Source: JAVBLV01 sp031553195
GTDB taxonomy: Bacteria > Bacteroidota > Bacteroidia > Bacteroidales > P3
Length of the DNA stretch: 64,000 bases
Assembly (NCBI GenBank): GCA_031553195.1
Contig: JAVBLV010000064.1
Coordinates: 1-64,000 of the forward strand
Reading direction: 5' to 3'
Shown: one piece after another, positions 8,594 to 17,074 of the stretch
Layout: each line of letters begins with the position of its first letter
Position numbering within the stretch: position 1 is the stretch's first letter
Made by a program: the position numbers and the translations under genes
The notes under the pieces: generated by a model
Database searches by the model: none
What the model was told of the DNA's origin: nothing
The model's input: only the letters and a program-made list of their open reading frames with translations

Positions 8594-10522
8594 CTATCTT
8601 TTTACAATCATCACCAGTTGTCTTCTTCCGATGGGGGTTTGCACATCGACCAGATATCTTCCGGTGTTATTCATGTACCCGCTGAAACGGTATTCTTTGT
8701 CTCCGGAAGCATGGCGGTTCATCAGAACCACGCCGTTGAGAGTATAGATCCGTATGTCCATCTCCATTATCTCCGGCAGGCTGACTCTTATTTCATAAGG
8801 TCCGGGGGTGGGATTAGGATATATTTCGCAGGGGAACAATTCACCGTTGCCGACAACGACTTGTATATCTTCTTTTGTTACGCAGCCTTGTCCGGCGCTT
8901 GCCGTTAATTCATAGCGTCCGGCCAGTGTCAATTCCACACGGTTTGTCGTGTCGAAGACAATACCGTCTTTTTTCCATACATAATGGAAAGCGTTGCCGG
9001 TATGCGCGTCCAGTATCAGGGTGTCGCCTTGGGCAATATGGTAGGTTCCCGCCAAGCCGAAGTTTTCGGGCAAAGAGGAAGTCAGAACAATGTCTTCTTT
9101 TTTCCAGTAACGGTTTTCCGAATCGTAGGCTTCCAATATATAGCGGCCTACCGGCAAACCCTCTATTTGACGCATGCGTTGCCCGCCCTGCCATTGCCGG
9201 CGTTGGTTGGTTCCGGTATGGGTCAGGATATAACGGTAAGGCGAAACGCCGCCAATAATTTCTATATCCAGTTTTCCGTCGCGGGTATTTTCGCAGGAAG
9301 GATGCCGGATGTCGCATAATAAAGATGATCCAACGGCAAAAGTGAACAAATCGCTTCCCGAACTGTCCGTATCCCATTTGATATTTTTGAAAAACACTTC
9401 GTTATTGGGACTTATGCTGTCGGCGGGAATGTATTCAATCAAGGCCGATTCGAAATTTCCGGTTCCGCTGCGGTCGATGGCCAACCGGAAAGTCCCGGCG
9501 CTGTCGGGCAACTCGTCGGCGCGGATAACTACTTCTGTAGACATGTTCCGCATGTTCCCGTAGGGAAATATTTTCCATTTACGTTGCAGTAGCGGATGCG
9601 CAAAAGGATAAATATTGGTTGCGGAGCCGGCTATTTCCATGGCGGCGGAATCGTGTCCCCACAAAAGGTAATCTCCCTGTTGCAATACGGAAGGATTTTC
9701 CCGGTTATTTGGCGCCGTTTGCCCAGCGGAAATGCTCAAAAACAAAGGTTCCGAAGTAGAACGGGATTGTTTCTGGTCCAAACCCGACAGGCTGTCTTTG
9801 CCCAAGCCCGCAATGCCCGAACGGTAGCGTTCCGTTTGTTTGTAGTCCCATAATACAAGGCCGGAAGACGCGACATAATCGCTTTTCATTAAGGTAATTC
9901 CGTATTTTAAGGCTAGGTAGGTTTGTATAACGGCGGTTTGGCGGCGGTTGGGGCATTGCCCGTAAACAAGGCATTCGGCCAATAACCCAGAGAATCCGGT
10001 TTCCAGGGAATCTTCCATGCGGCTTTGTCCTAAAACAAAGGTATGTTCTTTATCCAGGAAACGGCTCCTGGGCCAGGCTTGCATGGAGGTATTGATTACC
10101 GGCATGTCGGCGTTTCCGTTTTGGTATTCCGTGGCGCCCCGGTATTTGATAAAGCGACGGGTGGTCTGACTGCTGTGCCACAAGCTGTCGCGCTTCAAAT
10201 GCCAGATTCCGTATTCGTTTAAACTATCTGAGCAATGGTATACCGCAAAAACGGCCTGCTCGAAATAGGCAGTATTTTTATGGACAATGCGCCAGGGAAG
10301 TCTATTCGTATCCCATGCCATGGCGGACTGATAATTAATATAATCAACGGCATTTGTTTTCAGGTTATAAACGCTATCGGATTTGACAACCTGCATAAAG
10401 ATTTGTTGGTTGGCCTCTACCGGTTTAACCCAAATGTCGGGGTTTTTAAATGCCGGCCGGGGCTGCGCTTGCAGGGCCAAAACAAAGAACAACGCTAAAC
10501 AGAATGGTAATAATTGTTTCAT
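8594..10522 (-). CDS. T9SS-sorted surface protein with SprB-like repeat
   Basis: A 642-residue secreted protein. It has an N-terminal signal peptide (MKQLLPFCLALFFVLALQAQ), a middle region with the motif LALKYGITL typical of large Bacteroidetes surface proteins, a SprB-repeat-like stretch around residues 400-480 (IEIIGGVSPYRYILTHTG ... LPVGRYILEAYD), and a type A T9SS C-terminal sorting domain over the last ~80 residues (IYPNPTPGPYEIRV ... GRYLVDVQTP, ending MIVKR). It would cross the inner membrane by Sec and the outer membrane by T9SS. It lies upstream of the giant RHS gene on the same strand, so the two may be transcribed together and work at the surface. Substrate and binding partner are unknown. 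Confidence 0.88.
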   Translation of the reverse strand: MKQLLPFCLALFFVLALQAQPRPAFKNPDIWVKPVEANQQIFMQVVKSDSVYNLKTNAVDYINYQSAMAWDTNRLPWRIVHKNTAYFEQAVFAVYHCSDSLNEYGIWHLKRDSLWHSSQTTRRFIKYRGATEYQNGNADMPVINTSMQAWPRSRFLDKEHTFVLGQSRMEDSLETGFSGLLAECLVYGQCPNRRQTAVIQTYLALKYGITLMKSDYVASSGLVLWDYKQTERYRSGIAGLGKDSLSGLDQKQSRSTSEPLFLSISAGQTAPNNRENPSVLQQGDYLLWGHDSAAMEIAGSATNIYPFAHPLLQRKWKIFPYGNMRNMSTEVVIRADELPDSAGTFRLAIDRSGTGNFESALIEYIPADSISPNNEVFFKNIKWDTDSSGSDLFTFAVGSSLLCDIRHPSCENTRDGKLDIEIIGGVSPYRYILTHTGTNQRRQWQGGQRMRQIEGLPVGRYILEAYDSENRYWKKEDIVLTSSLPENFGLAGTYHIAQGDTLILDAHTGNAFHYVWKKDGIVFDTTNRVELTLAGRYELTASAGQGCVTKEDIQVVVGNGELFPCEIYPNPTPGPYEIRVSLPEIMEMDIRIYTLNGVVLMNRHASGDKEYRFSGYMNNTGRYLVDVQTPIGRRQLVMIVKR

Positions 10523-10541
10523 GGAAGTTGGGTTTATAAGG

Positions 10542-10612
10542 TTAAATGATTGAATAATTGAAAGGTTTAGGGTTTAAGATTGTCATTACTAACTCCTCAT
10601 TACTAATTGTAA
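10542..10612 (+). repeat. Composite repeat copy (octamers plus CATTACT block)
   Basis: Octamers TTAAATGA, TTGAATAA, TTGAAAGG (10542-10565) are followed by a GGTTTAGGGTTTAAG stretch and then two CATTACTAA-type units (about 10586-10612). The order matches 8321-8565. It lies just upstream of the T9SS gene start, within its presumed leader. Confidence 0.7.
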
Positions 10613-10634
10613 TGCTTTTATCTAAAAAAGGGGG

Positions 10635-10687
10635 GCCTGTAAGCAGTTTCGGGTTTGCGGCGTCTACCTGCGAATACTGTTACAGGC
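10635..10687 (-). other. Stem-loop in the leader of the T9SS gene
   Basis: GCCTGTAAGCAG at 10635-10646 pairs with CTGTTACAGGC at 10677-10687: an 8-bp stem, a one-base bulge, then 3 bp more, closing a 30-base loop. If transcription starts near 10832 (see the promoter entry), this structure lies in the 5' leader of the 642-residue surface protein. It could be a regulatory leader or a relic; no known riboswitch class is recognised. Confidence 0.45.
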
Positions 10688-10838
10688 AACGTTTTATACA
10701 GTTGTTTTTCCCCAGAAACCAAATGAAATGGAGGTATTTATACCGGGATTGAGGCTTGACGGAGATGGCGTTGGCAATATGGATAACGCTGCTTGTCATT
10801 GTATGAATTGTAAATTTTATTTAATTTCAAATCAAGTG

Positions 10839-10846
10839 CAAATATA
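10839..10846 (-). promoter_or_regulatory. Candidate -7 box for the T9SS/RHS operon
   Basis: CAAATATA on the plus strand reads TATATTTG on the minus strand, matching the Bacteroidetes -7 consensus TAnnTTTG. No convincing -33 TTTG is seen at the ideal distance. Use of this site implies a leader of about 310 bases. Confidence 0.35.
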
Positions 10847-10926
10847 GTTCAAAATTTCAATTCCGAGAAATTATAGTTGAAAATTAATTGTTTTTAACTT
10901 TTATTCTTAATATTCATTCCGCTTAA

Positions 10927-10990
10927 TTGAAGGATTGAATAATTTAATGATTGAATTACTGAAGGATTGAATTACTGAAGGATTGAATAA
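10927..10990 (+). repeat. Octamer array
   Basis: Eight phased units: TTGAAGGA, TTGAATAA, TTTAATGA, TTGAATTA, CTGAAGGA, TTGAATTA, CTGAAGGA, TTGAATAA. It sits in the otherwise empty stretch 10847-11125 between the T9SS gene's promoter region and the end of the YhbP-like gene. The pair TTGAATTA-CTGAAGGA is itself repeated, showing local 16-bp duplication. Confidence 0.85.
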
Positions 10991-11125
10991 TCGAAACAGT
11001 GGAAATGGATTTAAAGGTTTTTACTTAAATATTTTGGCGCTCCACCGAGATTATTCATTGATCCCTAATACTCTGAAAAATTATGCACTTTTATCTGATC
11101 AATTTTTATTTTACAAACACAGGAA

Positions 11126-11554
11126 CTACGCGTCTTTTTTGTTCCAAATAATTTTTTTCCCGAATCCTAGCCGGTTATCTGTAAATTTCATAAAATCAGG
11201 GAAAAACCCCCATAAAGGATTGTCTGTTAAAATAACGAAAGGGAATCTCGCCAAAAATAAACGCGACGCTTTTTTCAATAATTCCCCTTCCAACAGAATT
11301 GTTTCACCTGTAAACTGTAATCCTTGCAATTTGCCAATCACAGAAGTCTCCAAAACAATATTTCCTGCCGTTTTTGGATTTGACAAAATTTCTCGGGCAT
11401 GTTTCGTTTTCAGATCAGAAGTAAAAACAAACATGCATAATTCTGCGCTAAATACATAAAAACAACTAGCCGTGTAAGGATGGTTACCTATGCACGAAGC
11501 TAATGTTAATACATGATGTTTTTTTATGAAGGAAAGAATCTTGGGGTCAATCAT
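11126..11554 (-). CDS. yhbP: YhbP/UPF0306-like flavin-binding split-barrel protein
   Basis: A 142-residue protein of the pyridoxamine-phosphate-oxidase-like split-barrel fold. The C-terminal motif KFTDNRLGFGKKIIW closely resembles E. coli YhbP (KFTDNTLGFGKKMIW), and a TSDLKTKHA segment matches its TEEKTRHA. The exact substrate of this family is unknown. The start is placed at ATG 11554 (MIDPKILSFIKKHH); the frame stays open further upstream only by reading into the tRNA gene. It begins 18 bases after the tRNA-Thr 3' end on the same strand, so both probably share one transcript. Confidence 0.85.
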   Translation of the reverse strand: MIDPKILSFIKKHHVLTLASCIGNHPYTASCFYVFSAELCMFVFTSDLKTKHAREILSNPKTAGNIVLETSVIGKLQGLQFTGETILLEGELLKKASRLFLARFPFVILTDNPLWGFFPDFMKFTDNRLGFGKKIIWNKKDA

Positions 11555-11572
11555 ATTGAGGAAAGAGTTGCG

Positions 11573-11645
<73 letters not shown>

Positions 11646-11754
11646 TTGTATAAACCTAAAACTCCTTCTTATAAAAAGAAAATCCTAATTATTTGAGTTA
11701 AAAACCCTCTTTTTAAGAATGTTATCTATTAATCTTCCGTAGAATAATCGGGTT

Positions 11755-11785
11755 CAAAATTACAATATTTTTCTTAAAATACAAA
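11755..11785 (-). promoter_or_regulatory. Consensus Bacteroidetes promoter for tRNA-Thr / yhbP
   Basis: On the minus strand TTTG (11782-11785), a 19-base spacer, and TAATTTTG (11755-11762) match both promoter elements with ideal spacing. The predicted start of transcription is near 11748, about 100 bases before the tRNA. Confidence 0.7.
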
Positions 11786-11825
11786 GCCGTTTATCCAAAT
11801 TTTAATGCTAAATCTTTGTGCATTT

Positions 11826-13367
11826 CTATTTTCCCCAGCTATCGCGGTCCAAACTTCGAAAATGAATTGCTTCTGATAAATGCGCCGGTTTAATTTCTTC
11901 ACTTTGTTCGAGATCGGCAATAGTTCGGGAAACCTTTAAAATACGATCGTAGGCGCGAGCCGATAATCCAAGTTTTTCCGTAGCAGATTTTAATAATGTT
12001 TGCCCCTGAGAGTCTATTTTACATACTTGTTGCAAAACTTTAGAGCCGATTTGCGCATTGCAGTGAACCCCCAGAAATAACTTAAAGCGTTCTTCCTGAG
12101 CTTGCCGCGCCATTATTACACGTTTCCGGATATTTTCGCTGTTTTCAGATGCTGTTTTCTCAACCAATTCTTTGAATGCAACCGGAACGACTTCTACGTG
12201 CAAATCAATTCTATCTAATAAAGGGCCGGAAATTTTATTTAAATATTTATTCACTACCCCGGGCAAACAAGTGCAATCTTTTTCAGGGTGGTTATAGTAT
12301 CCGCAGGGACAGGGATTCATGGCGGCCACTAACATAAAACTTGCAGGATATTCAATGGATATTTTTGCCCTGGAAATGGTGATTTTTCTTTCTTCTATGG
12401 GTTGCCGGAGGACTTCTAAGACGCCTCGTTTAAACTCAGGTAATTCATCCAGAAAAAGAACCCCATTATGCGCTAAAGATATTTCGCCGGGCTGAGGGAT
12501 TGTTCCTCCGCCAACCAAAGCGACATCTGAAATGGTATGATGCGGGGAACGGTAGGGACGGATGGAAATAAGGGGTTCATTATGCCTTACCTTCCCCGCC
12601 ACAGAATGGATTTTAGTTGTTTCCAACGCTTCATGCAAATTTAACGGAGGCAGAATAGACGGAAGTCGCTTTGCAAGCATTGTTTTCCCCGATCCGGGAG
12701 GGCCTATCAAAATAACATTATGCCCTCCTGCCGCAGCTATCTCCAATGCGCGTTTAATATTACTTTGTCCTTTTACATCGGAAAAATCAAATTCGTATTC
12801 ATTCAGATGAGATGAAAATGTTTCCCTTGCATTGATAAACACGCGCTCCAATGCAGACTCGTCCCCATCAAAAAAATGAATAACCTGTCGTATATTTTCA
12901 GCGGCATAAACTTCGAGCGGACTTACAATAGCGGCCTCAACAGCGTTTTGTTTGGGGAGAATAATTCCTTTAAAACCTTGTTTTTGAGCTTCAATAGCAA
13001 TCGGCAAACTTCCTTTGATGGGCTGTAAAGAGCCATCTAAAGAGAGTTCTCCCATAATAATGTATTTATCAATATGTTCTGACTTGATTTGTTCTGAAGC
13101 AGCTAATATTCCTATTGCCAAAGTCAGATCATAAGCGGAACCTTCTTTTCGAATATCGGCGGGAGCCATATTGATCACAACTTTTTTCCCGGGGATACGA
13201 TACCCATTATATTTTAATGCAGAATCTATCCTTTGCTGACTCTCTTTTACGGCGCTATCGGGCAATCCAACTAGCGTAAAGTTTACGCCCTGGTCAATAT
13301 TTACTTCAATGGTTATTGTAAATGCATTTACGCCATAAATGGCGCTTCCGTAAGTTTTTACAAGCAT
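11826..13367 (-). CDS. comM: YifB/ComM family Mg-chelatase-like AAA+ ATPase
   Basis: A 513-residue protein of usual family length. It has an N-terminal ChlI/Lon-protease-like domain (residues 1-180, with VGLPDSAVKESQQRI), an AAA+ core with Walker A GPPGSGKT at 222-229 and a sensor segment LDELPEFKRGVLEVLRQP, a cysteine-rich insertion (NPCPCGYYNHPEKDCTC), and a C-terminal Mg-chelatase domain. In naturally competent bacteria ComM is a hexameric helicase that promotes branch migration during transformation; here its role is inferred from family. It stands alone, followed by tRNA-Thr 180 bp downstream. Confidence 0.95.
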   Translation of the reverse strand: MLVKTYGSAIYGVNAFTITIEVNIDQGVNFTLVGLPDSAVKESQQRIDSALKYNGYRIPGKKVVINMAPADIRKEGSAYDLTLAIGILAASEQIKSEHIDKYIIMGELSLDGSLQPIKGSLPIAIEAQKQGFKGIILPKQNAVEAAIVSPLEVYAAENIRQVIHFFDGDESALERVFINARETFSSHLNEYEFDFSDVKGQSNIKRALEIAAAGGHNVILIGPPGSGKTMLAKRLPSILPPLNLHEALETTKIHSVAGKVRHNEPLISIRPYRSPHHTISDVALVGGGTIPQPGEISLAHNGVLFLDELPEFKRGVLEVLRQPIEERKITISRAKISIEYPASFMLVAAMNPCPCGYYNHPEKDCTCLPGVVNKYLNKISGPLLDRIDLHVEVVPVAFKELVEKTASENSENIRKRVIMARQAQEERFKLFLGVHCNAQIGSKVLQQVCKIDSQGQTLLKSATEKLGLSARAYDRILKVSRTIADLEQSEEIKPAHLSEAIHFRSLDRDSWGK

Positions 13368-13453
13368 AGCGATTAGGAAAATTCATAGTTTCAATCCATT
13401 ATAATTTTGATTCCCAGATATAAATCATACAACAAAATAAACTATCGGAAAAA

Positions 13454-13780
13454 TTATTGGGCATTTAATACCGCTACCACATCTTCGTAAATTTCTTTCA
13501 TTTCTTTGTGATGCGCAATATAGTATGCATAACTTTCCCTGAATTCTTCAGGGGTAATATCATATTTTTCAAATACCTCGTTATAAAGAATTTGCGTATT
13601 TTTTTGTTTTTCTTCTCCGTCTTCTGGGAATTTTCTGGAAATAAAAGTTTCTACCAGATAACAATCCACCAAAACTTCAACCATCTTATCTTTCTCAATA
13701 ATTTTTTTTGTCTTTTTTTGAGGAGAACAAGAGGAGAACGGCATAAGAAGAATAAAAAGCACAAATATAAGGGAACGCAT
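13454..13780 (-). CDS. DUF4296 family lipoprotein
   Basis: A 108-residue lipoprotein: the signal peptide MRSLIFVLFILLMPFSSC ends in a lipobox Cys, followed by a charged helical region (KMVEVLVDCYLVETFISRKF ... YDITPEEFRESYAYYIAHHKEM) characteristic of DUF4296. The function is unknown. The in-frame upstream start would be TTG at 13789; the ATG at 13780 puts the signal peptide directly at the N-terminus. A TAnnTTTG-like box overlaps 13787-13794, which would give almost no leader. It lies between maf and comM on the same strand, as part of a conserved-looking housekeeping run. Confidence 0.8.
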   Translation of the reverse strand: MRSLIFVLFILLMPFSSCSPQKKTKKIIEKDKMVEVLVDCYLVETFISRKFPEDGEEKQKNTQILYNEVFEKYDITPEEFRESYAYYIAHHKEMKEIYEDVVAVLNAQ

Positions 13781-13947
13781 ATGCTGCAAATTTACTAAAA
13801 AAATCTAATCATAAATACTTTTATTACAATAAACGGAATTTTTTATATTATATTTCTTTTTATTATGCGTTTTTTCATAAAACAAAATACGCTTTTAAAC
13901 ACCGGGCAGAGATTCTATAGTTAAAATTACGAAATAGTTACAATACT

Positions 13948-14547
13948 CTATAAATTATTGAAATCGACAACTGTAAAGCATTTCAATTCTTGATAAAGCA
14001 TTTCTGTGGGTAGACCAACAACATTTGAATAAGAGCCTTCGATACTCTCAATTCCTATATATCCGATCCATTCTTGTATGCCATACGATCCTGCTTTATC
14101 GAAAGGCTTATAATGAGAAATATAATAAGAAATTTCATCTTCGCTAAGATAACGAAACCGGACTTTCGTTATTGAAGAAAAACAGCTTTGCCTTTGATTG
14201 GATTTTAAACAAACTCCCGTTATTACATGGTGAGGTTTCCCTGAAAGGGAAGACAGCATTTGTTTTGCCTCTTTTTCGTCTCCGGGTTTTCCTAAAATCT
14301 GATTTTCCAAAATTACAACCGTATCGGCTGTTACTAAAATTTCATTATCCAGTAACTCTGTCCTATCAAAAGAAGCCGCTTTTTGCTGCGCCAAATAAAC
14401 AGGAATCTCTTCCGGAGATAAGTTTCCAGGGTAAATTTCGTTCGTTTCCTTAGTTCGAACTTCTATCTTAAACCCCAACCCCTCTAATAAAGTTTTGCGA
14501 CGAGGAGATTGAGAACCCAATATTATTTTATATTTTTCAAAAAACAT
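13948..14547 (-). CDS. maf: Maf family nucleoside-triphosphate pyrophosphatase
   Basis: A 199-residue Maf protein. The signature SQSPRR lies at residues 12-17, with the later conserved segments ADTVV, GKP, HHVITGV and DKAGSYGIQE. The family hydrolyses non-canonical or modified nucleoside triphosphates (dTTP/UTP-type enzymes) to monophosphates and is linked to septum formation. The end of the upstream UbiA-like gene is 13 bases away, so the two are probably cotranscribed. Confidence 0.95.
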   Translation of the reverse strand: MFFEKYKIILGSQSPRRKTLLEGLGFKIEVRTKETNEIYPGNLSPEEIPVYLAQQKAASFDRTELLDNEILVTADTVVILENQILGKPGDEKEAKQMLSSLSGKPHHVITGVCLKSNQRQSCFSSITKVRFRYLSEDEISYYISHYKPFDKAGSYGIQEWIGYIGIESIEGSYSNVVGLPTEMLYQELKCFTVVDFNNL

Positions 14548-14560
14548 TATTCATTGATTT

Positions 14561-15535
14561 TTAAAGAACAACAGAAATTCCCAGGATACTGATAATCCCT
14601 ATAAAAATAATAAAATCCATTATATTCAACAATAGAGAAAAATCTTCTTTCGTATGGGCTTTTTGAAGTAAAAATAAAAAAATCAATAATGGAACTTGAC
14701 CCAGAATAATGACTGTTAAAAGAAAATAGAGCGTTTTCGGACTATAAAACAATATTTCAGCAAAAGCCAACAAAACAATTAAAGTAAGGATAATAATCGA
14801 AATAATTGATTTTACTCTTTTTGAATTATACTCTGGAATAAATGTATTATAATGTAAGGCATCTTCGTCTTTCTTCTTCGTCATTTCTTTAACAGTTTCT
14901 TTGACAAAAATAAGGAAGAAAGTCGCTATCGCATATCCTAAAACAATAAAAGTAATGGTTTTTAAAACAGAAGAAGCATACAAATCTCCAAAAACAATGG
15001 GATTTGCCCGTAAAGCAAAAAAGTCAAACAGCCAAACGTTTACAATTGAGAAAAAAGAAAGGGTAAAAGAAATAACAAAAGGCCCCCAAAAGAATAAACG
15101 TTTATAACGTAATGAATAAAAATACAAGACAGTAGAAAACACGATAAAGAGTAGCCCCATATTAAAAAACCCAACTTTCCATGCGACCCAAATTCCCAAT
15201 AAACATCCGATAACATTAAGAATAAATCCAACAGTATATAAACTGGAAATATTTTTGAGTTTCGTTGCATAGTATTTTTTTGTCCGGACCGCAGGATTCA
15301 CTTTTATATCATAATAATCGCTAAGAAGGTAACCTGCCATAGCGATAAAGAAAGTTGACATAGAAAAAGCCGCAAACTCCGGAACGCTTAATAAGGGGCC
15401 GTCCTCAACCAGGGGTTTAATAATAAAAAAATGGACAAAACATTGCGCGCACAAAATAGCTAATATGCTAGACGCCCTGAAGGAATTCCAGTACCGGATA
15501 AATATTCTGATCCAATGGGAAAGTTTAGCGAGCAT
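14561..15535 (-). CDS. UbiA-family polyprenyl transferase
   Basis: A 324-residue integral membrane protein with about eight hydrophobic segments. The first aspartate-rich site is SDYYDIKVN near residue 70, close to the family NDxxDxxxD motif with N replaced by S. UbiA enzymes transfer prenyl chains onto quinone, heme or lipid acceptors; Bacteroidetes members in this position are often labelled geranylgeranylglycerol-phosphate geranylgeranyltransferase, but the acceptor cannot be read here. The start overlaps the end of the MORN-repeat gene by 11 bases and maf follows by 13 bases, so MORN protein, UbiA and maf look like one operon. Confidence 0.82.
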   Translation of the reverse strand: MLAKLSHWIRIFIRYWNSFRASSILAILCAQCFVHFFIIKPLVEDGPLLSVPEFAAFSMSTFFIAMAGYLLSDYYDIKVNPAVRTKKYYATKLKNISSLYTVGFILNVIGCLLGIWVAWKVGFFNMGLLFIVFSTVLYFYSLRYKRLFFWGPFVISFTLSFFSIVNVWLFDFFALRANPIVFGDLYASSVLKTITFIVLGYAIATFFLIFVKETVKEMTKKKDEDALHYNTFIPEYNSKRVKSIISIIILTLIVLLAFAEILFYSPKTLYFLLTVIILGQVPLLIFLFLLQKAHTKEDFSLLLNIMDFIIFIGIISILGISVVL

Positions 15536-16844
15536 TACGACCTGAAGTTAAATTTTCTTCCTTTACCTTTTTCCCCTCTTTAAAAGAGATTCTTCTTATA
15601 GGTTCCCCGTTTTTATTATAATAAGTCCACGTACCGGTTTTTTCCAAATCTTTGTATGATCCTTCGGCCGCTTTTGTTCCATTTGAATTATAATCAACCC
15701 ATGTTCCCCAAGGCCTTCCACTCTTAAATTCCTGTTTCCTCAGCAGCAACCCATACTGATCGTAGAAAACCCATAAACCTTCTTTTTTCCCTTTTGCATA
15801 TTTTCCGGTTGCCTGCGGAATTTCTCCGGGATAATACTCTTCCCACTTTCCATCAGGCAATCCTTTTTTATTATTCCCGCTACGTTTTATTGTTCCGTCT
15901 TCATAATAATAAACATCCAATCCGTCTTTTACATCTTTACGATATTGGATAATATATTTTTTCGATCCGTTTTCATACCATCCTTCCCATTTCCCTTCTT
16001 TCAAACCCTGATGGAAAGAACCTGTATAATCGACGACGCCGTTTTGAAACCAGGCTGTCCATACGCCTTCTTCCGAATCGTTTTTATAAACTCCCTCATG
16101 TAATTTTTTCCCGTTTTCGAACCAAGTTGTCCAAGTTCCGTCTTTGTTGCCGTTTACATAATTCCCCTCTCTCCATTTTTGTCCCGTTTCGTAAAAATAA
16201 ATCCAATGTCCGTTTTGTTCTCCATTTAAGAAAGAGCCTTTACTTCCGACCTTTTCATTGGAACGCCAGTAAAAAATCCAATCCCCTTCCTGAAGGTTTT
16301 CCTTAATATTTCCTTCCATTTCTTTTCTTCCTTCAGGATACCAATATTGCGCATAACAATTCAAGGCGTCGTTTACATATTCTCCTTCAAATTTCTTTTG
16401 ATTGTTATCGTGCCATTCATATGTTTTCCCTTCTTTTACTCCATTGACATAAGGAATTTCTTCTTTCTTCTCGCCATTTTCATACCATAAGGTGTAAATG
16501 CCGTTTTTTTCGCCGTTTTTAATTGCAATTTCCGTTTTTAAAACGCCAGACTTATACCAGGTTTTATTTACGCCGTTTTCAATATTTATTTCTTCTCTTT
16601 TCTGATTCTCGTTATAATAACTGATCCATTGTCCTACTCTTTCGCCTTTTTTATTATAAGACCCTTCGGTTGAAATACTTCCGTTCGGATAATACCAAGT
16701 CCACTCGCCAATTCGAACGCTATCCGTGGTCATCTTACCTTGAACGGATAATTTACCGTTAGGCCATTTTTTTGTATAGATTATTTGCGATGCGGCTGAA
16801 TAACCGCTAAACAATAAAACGGCAATTATCATTCGTATTTTCAT
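15525..16844 (-). CDS. Secreted MORN-repeat protein (YwqK-type)
   Basis: A 439-residue protein with a signal peptide (MKIRMIIAVLLFSGYSAASQ) followed by about 17 tandem MORN_2-type repeats of 22-23 residues, each like GxWxxYYxNGxKxxEGxYxxGxKxG. Examples are GEWTWYYPNGSISTEGSYNK and GTWTTWFENGKKLHEGVYKN. Such repeats make an extended beta-meander; members are found in the periplasm or outside the cell and are sometimes annotated as toxin-antitoxin YwqK-like, without functional support here. The last 11 bases overlap the UbiA-like gene start, indicating translational coupling. Confidence 0.88.
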   Translation of the reverse strand: MKIRMIIAVLLFSGYSAASQIIYTKKWPNGKLSVQGKMTTDSVRIGEWTWYYPNGSISTEGSYNKKGERVGQWISYYNENQKREEINIENGVNKTWYKSGVLKTEIAIKNGEKNGIYTLWYENGEKKEEIPYVNGVKEGKTYEWHDNNQKKFEGEYVNDALNCYAQYWYPEGRKEMEGNIKENLQEGDWIFYWRSNEKVGSKGSFLNGEQNGHWIYFYETGQKWREGNYVNGNKDGTWTTWFENGKKLHEGVYKNDSEEGVWTAWFQNGVVDYTGSFHQGLKEGKWEGWYENGSKKYIIQYRKDVKDGLDVYYYEDGTIKRSGNNKKGLPDGKWEEYYPGEIPQATGKYAKGKKEGLWVFYDQYGLLLRKQEFKSGRPWGTWVDYNSNGTKAAEGSYKDLEKTGTWTYYNKNGEPIRRISFKEGKKVKEENLTSGRNAR

Positions 16845-17074
16845 GTGAAAAGTGATTTGGCGTATTACTTAAACTAAAATCATTCAAAACAGAGGGGATT
16901 ATATGACAGATACTCGAAATTTTCCAGAAAAAATCACAGCGCCATAAACGATCTTGTTACAATTTTGGGAAGATGATTCCGAATCTGATGCACATTTTTT
17001 AGGAAATTTCGTTCAAATATTTTTCACCTCGCCTGAAAATATATTACTATAAACTACAGAGATTTGCAAAACTC

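Noticed and set aside
10635..10687. The GCCTGTAA/TTACAGGC hairpin as an integron attC site
   Set aside because: The arms lack the attC core-site pattern (RYYYAAC and GTTRRRY in the right places), and no integrase or cassette array is nearby.
15525..16844. Regular DNA periodicity as a CRISPR or satellite repeat
   Set aside because: The periodicity comes from translated MORN repeats of 22-23 residues.
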